Shown in pieces: positions 33,901 to 45,900 of a stretch of DNA of 64,000 nucleotides. A program made the translations under genes and the position numbers. Each line of letters opens with the position of its first letter. Position 1 is the stretch's first letter. The DNA is from Tridacna crocea. Its lineage: Eukaryota; Mollusca; Bivalvia; Cardiida; Cardiidae. The notes under the pieces are model-generated. The model saw only the letters and a list, made by a program, of their open reading frames with translations. It was not told the origin of the DNA and did not search any database. Location of the stretch: the NCBI GenBank assembly GCA_943736015.1, contig OX031071.1:11318119-11382118 (forward strand), in the 5' to 3' direction.

Positions 33901-36900
33901 CTGTATTGATTAGAGGTCAAGTCTTATTAGGCCGGGGTCACAACCTGCATACTATACAAAGTCAGAAAATGTTGCTAGTATCGCAAGGACCGGTTTCCAT
34001 GTATAACTCCTATATATCCAAAAGTTAATAAATGAATAGGCTGTATTAATTCTGTATCAAACATCAAGTGTGTCCAGGTAGCACATTGGTGAGCTTATCA
34101 GACTCATGTCATGGTGGTTGTTTGTTTGCTACCTGTTCAAGGGGAACTTTGTGTGGATTTTACGTCTCTCACCTCTATGCATGTGAGAAAAGTAGTCAGC
34201 AACATGGAAAGGTAGGTGTGTCAGTACTGGTGTGAGAAATCCAGGAAACACAGCTATAGGTGCACTTACCGCTGTGATATGACCTTAACTCTTTACCAAA
34301 CGACAAAATTTTGAACTAATTCAAATTGAGAGCATTTGCAGATGACAAAATAAAAGTGACTGAAAATTTGAAATTTGTTTTGTGAAGGATAGAAAACATT
34401 ATGGGAAAAGGAGAAAATGCTGGTTACCAGCATTTTCTCCTTTTGATACAATGTTTTCAAAAGCTTTCTTTTTCAGGGTCGTTAAAAAGTCGGGATTGTG
34501 TGGGAAAGAGTTAACTCATTACCAAACAACAAAAATTTAGGTTTGTCCAAACCGAAAGCATTTGCAGATGATACAATGAAAGTGACTGAAAATTTGAAAT
34601 TGGTTTTGTGAAGGATAGAAAACATTGTGGGAAAAGGAGAAAATGCTGGTAACCAGCATTTTCTCCTTTTTCCCACAATTTTTTTTATAGGATTCTTTCT
34701 AAGGGTCTTCAAAGGTAGGGATTGTGTGGTAATGAGTTCAACAAGACTCATCAAAAAAATATGAATTTCAAAATTTTAGACTGCTCCATGTTGGAAGAAT
34801 GTGCCATGGACATATGAAGTGAAGCTCAAGTGATTGACTTTGCCTGGAAACAGTGTTAAACACTGTGGGAAAAGGAGAAAAAGCAGAAAAAGCAATTAAC
34901 GCTTTCCCAAACAACAAATTTTGGACTCTTCCAAACTAAAAGAGTTTGCAGACAACAATTTTAGATTTGGAGAAAATGCCAGAAAGGTCTCAAACAGGGT
35001 TGAAAACACTGTGGGAAAAGGAGAAATTGCTCATTATGAGTGCTTTCAAAAGACTTTTACTGCACACACGTAAAAACCAGGGTTTTTTAGGGAAAGGGTT
35101 AACTCTTTATCGAAGGACAAAATTTTAGACTGGTCCAAATTGAAAGCACTTGCAGATGACTAACAAAACCTAACTCAAAAATTGAAGTTTGTTTCCAGTA
35201 GGGTAGAAAACAATGTTTTCAAAAGGCTTCTTTCTCAGGGTCGTCAAAAGTAGGGATTGTGTGGTAATGGGTTAACCAGCATTTCTCCCTTTCCCACAGT
35301 GCTTTCCACCCAACCAAAGAATTGAAGCTCATACTTACTTGCTTATTTTGAATTTGTGGTCTTAAATATTTTGAGTTTTGAAGAGACAAAAGAAATTTGT
35401 TTGGGATAGAGTTTGTGTCATTGTGTCGTCTACAAATGCTTTCGGTTTGGACAAACCTAAAATTTTGTCGTTTGGTAATGATAAAGTACCTTGTACCAAA
35501 TCACAAAAATGTAGGCTTGTCTAAATTAAAAAGATTTTCAGATGATAATTGAAATGTGGCTGCAATGATGGAAATTGTTCTTGACAGAGTAGAAAACATT
35601 GTGGGAAATGGAGAAAATGCTAGCCACCAGTATTATAAGATTACCTCAAGTTTATATCTGTTTCATAGTGAGTTTATTTGCAAGTATATACAAAATAGTC
35701 AATTATGATAATTCAACTATACAATAGCACATTTTTGTGTTTTGGAGGGTATTTACATAAATATACAAGTTATATGCAACAGATACATTTTTAATTAGAG
35801 CCATGCTGTGTGAAAAGGGGACTTAATGCATCTGCGAAAAGTATCAACCCAGGTCAGCCTGCGCAGGCTGACTGACCTGAGTCGATACTTTTCGCTATTT
35901 CTATATGTTCATGGGCCAGTCGCCCTCATGATTAAGTTGGTTGAAAAAAAAAAAAAAAAACTTGGATACTGTTGATCAACGAAATATGTGATACCTTGCT
36001 AGGTACCATGGTTCATGGAGATGCATTTAGCCCCCTTTTGCCAGAGCATGGCACATATATTTCAGGATATCGGTAAAGTCTTAAAATCTTAATTACAGTG
36101 CATAACTGTTTTCATGATTGAAAATTTTGAGATATGTTAGCAGGCAGTATGGTAATTGACTGGAAAAGAAAGATAGTTCCATGGATCATAGATTTGCAAC
36201 AACTTAGTCTGCCATTCTGAACAGTTTGTCAGAATTTATTTAACTCTTTACCACACAATCCCGACTTTTAACGACCTTTAGAAAGAAGCTTATAGAAAAA
36301 ATTGTGGGAAAATGCTTCTACTATTTAACTTTTTACCACACAAGCCTGACTTTTAATGACACTTAGAAAGAAGCCTATAGAAAACATTGTGGGAAAAGGA
36401 GAAAATGCTGGTAACCAGCATTGTCTCCTTATCGCACAATTTTTTCTACCCTTCCGAAATCAAATTCAAATTTTTCAGTCACATTTATTTTGTCATTTGC
36501 AAATGCTTTCAATTGGACCAGTTTACAAGTTTGTCGTTTGGTAAAGAGTTAACTCTCTCCCAAACAAGAAGATTTTAGATTTGTTTTGTTGAAAACACTC
36601 GTATACAACAAATTGAATTTGACTGAAGTGAAAGATTTTGTCTGTATTAGGGTTGAAAATACTGGTTACCATAATGTTCTCACCATCCCAGTTTCTCAGC
36701 ATTTTTAAAATCCAAGATTGTGTAAAAATGGGGTTAAAGTCCGATAGAGGAGTAAACAACTAATCTAAAAATAGAACTGTGGCTGTATATACATGACTTC
36801 GTTGATCCTTCGCCGTTTTATCATCCTGGATTCCTCACGTTTTTGTCCCACTAAATGTACCAGCTGCGAGTACTCGGGATGTTTATTCAGGAAGTAGTTG

Positions 36901-39900
36901 GGAACTTGTCTCTTGGTATTGTTTGTACGGTTTCTCTTGTTTGCAAACCATGATTTCACTTGACTGACGGTAATTGAGCACAATTCAGCTAGTGACTTTT
37001 TCTCTTCGTCTGTTGGGTAAGGGTTTGTGACATGATTGTCATACCAATTGTTTAGAACCTGTTTAGCACTTTCACTTAACATAGAGTAGCTTGGTTTTTT
37101 ATCTCCAGTTGTTGAGTCACAGTCATTGTTTTCTTTTTCTCCCATGGAAGAGTTGCTTTTTCTTTTGCGACCTTTACTGGTGTACTTGTATTTAATTGGA
37201 TGCTGGTTGCCTGTGATGGACAAAGTGTTAAAACAGCGGACTCGTTTGTTTGCCATCCATTTTTTAACCTGTCGTGTTGTAATACCAGTCATTTGAGCTA
37301 GTTGCTCCACTTCCTCTTCATTGGGGTAAGGATAGTTCACATGGGCATGATACCAGTGAGAAAGGATATTTGTGGCCTCCGCATTGAGCATTTTGTGTGT
37401 TCTGAAGACTGGGTTCTTTAGCTCAAGGTCTGTGTCAGAAGAGTCTGTGTTACTACTGACATTTGTTGAACTGTTTTGGTTGATATTGTTGTTTATAAGA
37501 TCAGTGTGTGGCTCACTCTCATCACAAACACTTTTTCTTTTTCTTGATTGATTTGTTTGGCTGTTACTGGTTCCTCTTTCTGGTATCCCTGGATTTGACC
37601 ACATTGTATGACTGGCTCCATGCTGTTGAATAGGATTAAATGTTGGAGATGGATTGGAAGAATAATTTCCCTGAATAGAGTTGACACTTGGATATGTAGG
37701 GTAGACCAGGGAATGATCACTGAAAGTTTGTGTTTTTGCTGGGAACTCTGGTGTTGAATTTGGTGTGTAGTATCGTCGTGACTCCGGTGTGAAATTGATT
37801 GATGGAGCTGAGCAAACCTTCTGCATATGAGACAGAGCCATGTTGATATTCTCTATTGGTAGAAATTTCATTGGTTGATACAGAGATGTCAGACTGAATG
37901 GCTGACTGGACAAAGTGGAAGGGCACTTGGCTTCTTGAATCTGACTTGTTGACTGTTTGGATTCTAGCATAACACTGGTATGTTCTGTGTTTGGACTTGA
38001 GTTAGACTTCACTGAGTCCAGGCTCATTGGTGACAGACAACTGCTTTCACTGGACGGTTTGTCAGAACTGGTGTTTAATTCTGGTGAGAAAGGCTGCTGT
38101 TCTTCAACTATTCCACTTTCCTCAATACATTTCTGTAGTAAATCTTCTACTGGAGCATCATTTGAGACGGACTGACTGATAGTGTTTGATTGAAGCTGTG
38201 TTGTCACACTTTGTTGTGTTGTTTTCGTTGCTAATGTTTGATTCTGATTCAGGTTTTCATCTTTTTCCACAGTTTCCACATCAATTTCATCAATTTCAAA
38301 ATCTTCCGAGTTAACACTCCAGTTGAGGTAGTCATCATCTTCCTTGGTATCGTCACTGTTGTGAAACTGAAGTTTTCTAACTGCAGTCATTTTCTCTTCC
38401 TGTTGAAGAAGTAGAGATGCTCCATCAACTTTTCCAGAAAGTTTTTCAACAAGTTGTTTTGAATTCTGTACTTTGTTTTTGTCATGCATGGTATCAGCTG
38501 ATGTTTGTTTTTGGTTCACATTTGTTACTGACTTTCTGATTTTGTCAGCTTTGTCTATAAGTTTATCCAGTTCTCTCTCTGTTTTATCAGCCAGGGATAG
38601 TCTTTCTTTGTCATAGTAAGAGTTGATGGTAGATTTTAGCTGTAGAGGGCAGGAGTTCAGTGCTTTGTATCGCTCCATCTCGGTGGTACCAACTTGTGTA
38701 CTGTACTCATTCTCGACAGTGAGACCATCTGCGCTTACAGCAGGATCAATTCGCACTTTCAGTATCTTATCTTGTAGGCTCATGTGTCGAACATAAACAT
38801 TATCACAGGTGTCGGTTTTAGCTGCTTGGCAAGACGTTGTTGATGTTGTTACTTTGTCACTGGTTGTTGGATTGAGCTGCATCAAGTTCCAACTGGTTGT
38901 AATCAGGTTGGCTGGCACTTGCATCTGGGGATTTAAGAGTACAAATAAGCAGTGCTCTATAAAAAGGTAACATAATGTGTATGCAAAAAGTTTGACCTAT
39001 GTCATCCTTTGCAGTCAGCAAATGCTGACATTGGTCAAATCTTTTACGCTAGTTGTGAATTTTCTGTTCATGGAGGGACTTTTCTACATCAGGATTTGTT
39101 CAATCTTTTTGACAAAATGGATTTTATGGGACAATAATTACATGTTGATGTGCTTGGTGTGATGCATTATGGAATTGCATGAACTCTTGAATGAACTTTG
39201 GATACCAACATTTTCTCCTTTCCTCTAAATGCTTTCAAAAGGTATTCTTCATCAGGGTTGTTAAAAAATGGTATTGTTTGGTAAAGGTTTAAAAGACTTG
39301 TTGCATCCCTGAGGCAAGCAGCTTTTGAAAACATTTGGATAAGGGAGCAAGGTATGTTAGTCCATATATCAAAAATACTTATGGAATTCTTTGTGTAATT
39401 CTTCAAGGTTTTCTAAATTTGAAAGTAACACAACCTCTGATTGGCTTAACCATTTGGTTCAGCCAATCAGAAGTTAAGTTACTGTCAAATTTAGAAATCC
39501 AAGAGAATAAGGAAAAGAATGTTCTTAAAGATCAATGGTTCATAGAGACTATAGAAAACTCACCTGTGTACATTCTTGTAGAAGAACCGATTGTAGATCT
39601 CTGAAAATGGCATTGCTCTTTAGTTTTCGGAGGTAAGATGGGTCATACAGTGGGCTCACATGCTGGCTAGGCGATGGCGAATACAACCCATAAAATGGGC
39701 TGCTGGGTGGGGTCAGACTGGGAAAGTTGAGTGGGCTAGGAATCACACCTGTAGAAAAGGGAAGGAAACTTTATGATTCTAAAATTCATAATGGCAGTCA
39801 GGTACTTTGATGCATGTTTGATATTTGAGCTTCTGAAAACATTTTGGCAAAAGGAATAGCTTCTCTTTTGTCATGAGAACCTATCTTTTATGAGGCCCAT

Positions 39901-42900
39901 ACTGTAGTGTTACACTGCTGAAATGACAATCCATGTAAAATATGTACATGCATCTTTCAAAATAAAGGAATGATGCAGAGCTCCAGATAGGGGGAGTGAT
40001 TTTGATTTTTAAATTAGAAATGGTATTTATTCTCCACCAAAGCCCATGTTGTGGGTACTCAGATTTGTCTCACCGAGACGATTCAAATAAGTACCCACAA
40101 CATAGTATTCTGAAGAGAAATAATGGATTCAGAATACCATCACTCCCTCTTATCTGGAGCTCTGATAATGTAAATCTCATATCTCGATAGGCGAGTGCAA
40201 CGCTATTCTAAGTGCCTGTACATTGTACAGGCACTTAGAATAGTGTTGCACTCACCTATTGATCTGACAACATTTCTGTCAATGGGTGATCTTGATCTAC
40301 ACTGTTATCAGAAGTAAATAACTCTACCAATCTTGAAAATTTATTGTCTATATTGTAAGTATAGGCAGACAAATTAATGGATTTTTTTCTTTGAAAGATA
40401 GAAAAACAGTGTGGGCAAAGGAGTAAATGTTGGTAGCCAGCATTTACTCCTTTTTCTATAATGTCCAAAAGCCTTCCTCCTCTCCTTAAACCTCAGGAGT
40501 GTGTAGTAAGGTTAACCCTTTACCACACAATCCAGACTTATAATGACCCGTAGAAAGAAGCCTTTTGAAAACGCTGTTGAAAATGGAAAAAAACACTTTC
40601 TCCTTTATCAGCATTGTTTTCTACCCTTCCCAAAACAATTTTCAGTAACTTCTCTGTTGTCGCCTTAAAATGATTTCAATTGGAACCATCTTAAATTGTG
40701 TCAACTTGAAAGTTATTACTGAGGACAGATGTGGCTCAAATGGTAACATTTCCTTGTGAAAAAGAAACATTGACAGGAAAAAGGAAAGAAACATTGACGG
40801 GAAAAATGAAAGAAACATGGAGGGAAAAAAGGATCACAGCATTTTTCTGAAAGGCTTCTTTTTCAGTTTTGTTAGATCTTTGGATAGTCTAGGAAAGGGT
40901 CTACCCTTTACGAGACAAAAAAATTTTAGCCATGTCCAAATTGAAAGCATTTGCAGATGACAAGTTCAGTATGGCTCAACTGGTGCAATGTTTCTTTGGT
41001 GAGGTAGAAAACATTGTGGGAAAAGGAGAAAATGCTGATTACCAGCATTTTCTCCTTTTCTTGCAATGTTTTCAGAAGGCTTCTTTCTCAGGGTCGTTAA
41101 AAGTCCCCATCGTGTTGGAAAGAATTAAGCCTTTCCACAACATGGAAATGTGGTAAAGAGTTAAATAAAATGGATTAGGACTAAATATCGAAAAGAAATT
41201 GTCCCTCTACCTACTAGATCTCTGAAGGGTAAAAAAGGTTTTTGGAAATATTGTGGAAAAAAAACAGAAATTGCTGGTAACCAGTATTTTATCTTTTTTC
41301 CCAAATTTCTTGCTTAATATTTAATTTTTGATCTGCAAAATGTGATACTTTCATGTGGAAAAAAAGAGAATAATACCATAAACATTTCTTTACCAAAGTT
41401 TTCTCTGCGAAAATGGGCTCTTGGAAACATTGTAGGAAAAAAGAAAATTCTGGTACTTTCAACCATTGACATAATTGTTTTTTTATCCCCCGCCGTAGGC
41501 GGAGGGATATAGTTTTAGCGTTGTCCGTCCGTGTGTCCGTCCCGGCAAATATCTCCAATACCATTGGACGGAATTTCGTGAAACTTTATACACATATACA
41601 ATGACCCATTCTCCCGAGACGGTTTTTTTGTTTTTTTGATTCGATGCAAAATGGCCGACTGAGAGCGATTTTAAGTTTCACTTAAGTTACACTTAAGTAC
41701 ACTTTTAATGTTTGGAGTCTTCTCTTCAAAACTATACAAAGTTTTTACATGGAACTTGTCACATCTGCCAACCTCCATTAGGAAATGCAGGAAAAAAAGT
41801 TTCACCTACATTCACCGTGCAACACCACAGTTATTTGCCCTTGTTTTTGTAATAAGGTGTCATGGAAAAAGGGGGTTTCATGTTATATTTCATTCCATTT
41901 CTTTTGAAGGCAACTCATTCCACATTTCTTGACGGAATTGAATAGAATTTTGACAGAATATTTCTTGTCATGTCACCTATTGCATATTGTCAACATTTTG
42001 CAATTTGTACCTGCGTCATGAAAAAAGGGGGCTTCATGTTTTATTTCATTTTTATTTCTTGTGAATGCAACTAGTCCCATATTTCTTGACAGAATTGAAA
42101 TGAATTGCACAGTGTTTCTCATCATTTGACCTATTGCATATTCTCAAGGTTTTACGATTTGTACCTGCGTCATGAAAAAAGGGGGCTTCATGTTTTATTT
42201 CATTTTATTTCGTGTTAATGCAACTCGTCCCATATTTCTTGACAGAATTCAATGGAATTTTCACAGAATGTTTCTTATCATCTGAGCTATCGCATATTCT
42301 CAAGGTTGTGCAATTTGTGGCTACATCATGAAAAAAGGGGGCTTCATGTTTTATTTTATTCTATTTCTTGTGAAGGCAACTCCTCCCACATTTCTTGGTA
42401 GATTTGAATGGAATTTTTACATTATCATGTGACCTAAGACAACACCTCCCACATTTCTTGGCAGATTTGGATGGAATTTTCACATGATCATGTGACCTAC
42501 GCCATATTGTCAAGGTTTTGGGATTTGTAGCTGCATCATGGAATACGGGGGCTTCATGTTATAATTTCATTTTTCACCTGTATCTCTTTAATTACAGGAC
42601 ATATCTCAACAGATTTGGACGAGATTTTCACAGATCATGCGACCTAGCACATGTTGTCAGGGTTTTGCAATTTATCACTGTATCATGGAAAAAGGGGACT
42701 TTATGTCAAATTTAATTATTCTTTGTCAGTGTATCTCCAAGTTTTATGAAATGCCAAGTTCTGCCAAAAGATACTTAATGTATAATCCTGTTATGGACCT
42801 CTTTTATATTTTTTTATCCAATGAAATCCTGTGCCATGGAACAAGGGAGCTTAATGTATAATTACTTCATGGACCAATAACAAAAAGGCCACATGTACAT

Positions 42901-45900
42901 GCAAAACAGAATACCTCCTATACGTTTGTATCAAAAAAAGGTCTTTTTCGGCGGGGGATATCATTTCAACGAAATTGCTTGTTCTTTTTAACCTTTGTGA
43001 GATGAATTATATTATTTCAGGCTCATGTTTGTCTCAGGACAATCATGACCTTAACAACTCTGAAAATGAAGAATTTAAAAAAAATATATGGTGGGAAAGG
43101 GAAAAAATGCTGGTTACCAGCAATATATTGTCCTTTTCTAACAATGTTTATTACAAATTATAATTTTTGAGGCATGTTTATTTTCTCATCTGATCAAAAT
43201 TTTTCATTTTTGGCAAGACTAAAACTTTGTCATTTGGTAAAGAATCAAAGTATTTTTCAGAGATCAAATTTGTATAAATCTTTACCAGACGACAAAAAAA
43301 ATAGACTGGTCCAAATTGAAAGCACTTGCAGACGACAAAATAAACCGAACTCAAAAACCAAATTTTTTACCAGCAGGGTAGAAAACAGTGCGGGAAAAGG
43401 AGAAAATGCTGGTTACCAGCATTTTCTTCTTTTCCCACATTGTTTTCAAAAGACTAATATCTCCGGGCCGTAAAAACCAGGGATTGTTTTATAAAAGGTT
43501 ATCAGGACTCTTTCTTGTAAGAATTCTCATGAAAAGGATTGTGTTCGAAGGATGAAAACATTTTTGCCAAAGAATTAACTTACTCAAAACAAGCAACATT
43601 AATCCTTTACTGTACAATGCCGCCTTTTGACGCGCCTGGGAAAGAAGCCTTTTGAAAACACTGTGGGAAAAGGAGAAAATGCTGGTAACTAGCATTTTCT
43701 CCTTTTCCCACAATGTTTTCTACCCTCTCAAAAAAAAGTTGCACCATTTGAGCCACACTGAAATACCGTATATCTCTGCAAATGCTTTCAATTTGGACAA
43801 GGCTAGAATTTTGTCGTCTGGTAAAGGGTTAATCCGTCCAACAGCAATATTTTCACATTTACTTTATGATTATGTCTTTACTAATCAACATTCATTCATT
43901 CATTTATTCGGCAAATCAGCACAAAACATGCTTTTGGCCATAACAATATGTTATGAAAAATATGGCAAAAACATAAAGACTCAATGAAATATGAAAATAT
44001 CATACAAAATAAAAAGTGACAACAAAAAGTGAAAGCGCTGAACGCTACAAAATTTCTGAGAAAGTGAAAGCTTCTGTTCATTTAATAGTAGACAATTGAA
44101 ATGTAACATGTATGTACATGTAACATTTAAAAGTGCATAGGAGTTTATGCTTACGCTCAAATATTTAAGTATAGTCAAAGATTAGTATCAACAATAGTTT
44201 ATTTTATAGTGACCCCGGTGGCACATATTTTCTCCTTATTCCACAAGGTTTTCTACCCTGTAAGGAATAAATTCTATAATTTGAGTCAAATTTTATTTGT
44301 CGTCTGCAAATCCCTTAATTTTGGACAGGCCTGCAATATTATCTTTTGGCAAGGAGCTAGCCCTGTACCACACGATCATAACTTTAACCCTTTCCCAAAC
44401 AAGCCCTTGTTTTTACGTGTCTGCAGTACAAGTCTATTGAAAACACTGTGGGAAAAGGAGAAATTGCTCGTAACGAGCAATTTCTCCTTTTCCCACAGTG
44501 TTTTCTACCCATTTGGAGAACTTTCTGCCATTTTTATCAAATTTGAAATTGTCGTCTGCAAACTCTTTGAGTTTGGAAGAGTCTAAAATTTGTTGTTTGG
44601 GAAAGGGTTAAATGACCCTGAGAAAGAAAGCTTTTGCGGGAAAAGGAGAAAATGTTGGTAATCGGCATTTTCTCCTTTCTCACAATGTTTTCTACCCTTC
44701 CCAAATCGTATTTCAATTTTTGATTCATGTTTATTTCGTTGCCTGCAAATCCTTTCAATTTCGACCTGTCTTTTTGTCTCTTGGCAAGGAGTGAAGAAAC
44801 ATTTAGATGATATTTTAGATTTTCATATTATTAACTATGTACCAAACTACAAAATTTTGGATATGACCAAATTGATAGTATTTGCAGACAACAAAATAAT
44901 CGCTGTTAACTGTTTACCACATAATGAAAATTTCAACATGTCCAGATTTAAAACATTTCCAGACAACAATTAAAGGTAACTCAAATTATGAAATTTGACC
45001 TAGATAGGGTAGAAAACATCAAGGGAAATTTTTCCTACATTGTTTACAAAAATTTCTTTCTGAGTGTCATTTAAAGTTGGGATTGTGTGGTAAAGGATTA
45101 AATGATGATTTCTATTTTTGATAGGATAGAAAACATTGTGGGGAAAGGAGACCAGCATTTTCATCTTTTCCCCACAATGTTTTCAAAAACCAATTTCAGG
45201 CTTGTTAAACTGGGAAGTATGTAGTAAAAGAGTTGAAAATCAATGGCTTTTATATGAAATATATTTTTGCATGCTTAATGCAGTCAGATCCAGAATGTGC
45301 AATGTATGATAAAGTTTCTCATTTAGCTTTTTAACCCATTACCACACAATCCCTACTTTTGATGCCCGTGAGAAGGAAGCCTTTAGAAAACATTGTGGGA
45401 AAAGGAGAAAATGCTGGTAACCAGCATTTTCTCCTTTTCCCACAATGTTTTCTACCCTTCACAAAACAAATTTCAAATTTTCAGTCACTTTTACTTTGTC
45501 GTCTGCAAATGCTTTCAATTTTGACCAGTCTAAAATATTGTCATTTTGTAATGAGTTAAGCTTGCAGAAGCATTACATGACTCCTTAACTTGTAAAAATT
45601 TTACGAGCATTATTCCTTTTCCTACAATGTTTAACTCTTTACCCCACCATCCCATGTTTTAAAGACCCTGATAAATAGTCTTTGAAAACTCTGAGCAAAA
45701 AGGAGAAAATGCTGGTACCCAGCATTTTCTCCTTTTCTCTCAAGGTTTTCTACTCTCTTACAGACAATTATCATCATTTCAACTAGTATGTTGTCTGAGA
45801 AATGCTTTGAATTTGGTGTTGTCTCAAAATGTATTGTTTGGTGAAGAGTTATGAAGCTTTTTCTTTCTGCCCTTTGGGTTTCTAGAACTCAGGATTTTGT

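Noticed and set aside
38924-38924. Start of the TALE protein at the exon 3 ATG
   Set aside because: The ATG follows directly on a CCCAG acceptor and two upstream exons join in frame, so it is most likely internal. A shorter isoform from this ATG cannot be excluded.
43652-43987. Open frames with the peptide W-E-K-E-K-M-L-V-T-S-I-F-S-F-S-H-N-V at many sites
   Set aside because: This recurring peptide is the translated hpA hairpin and appears in unrelated contexts on both strands.
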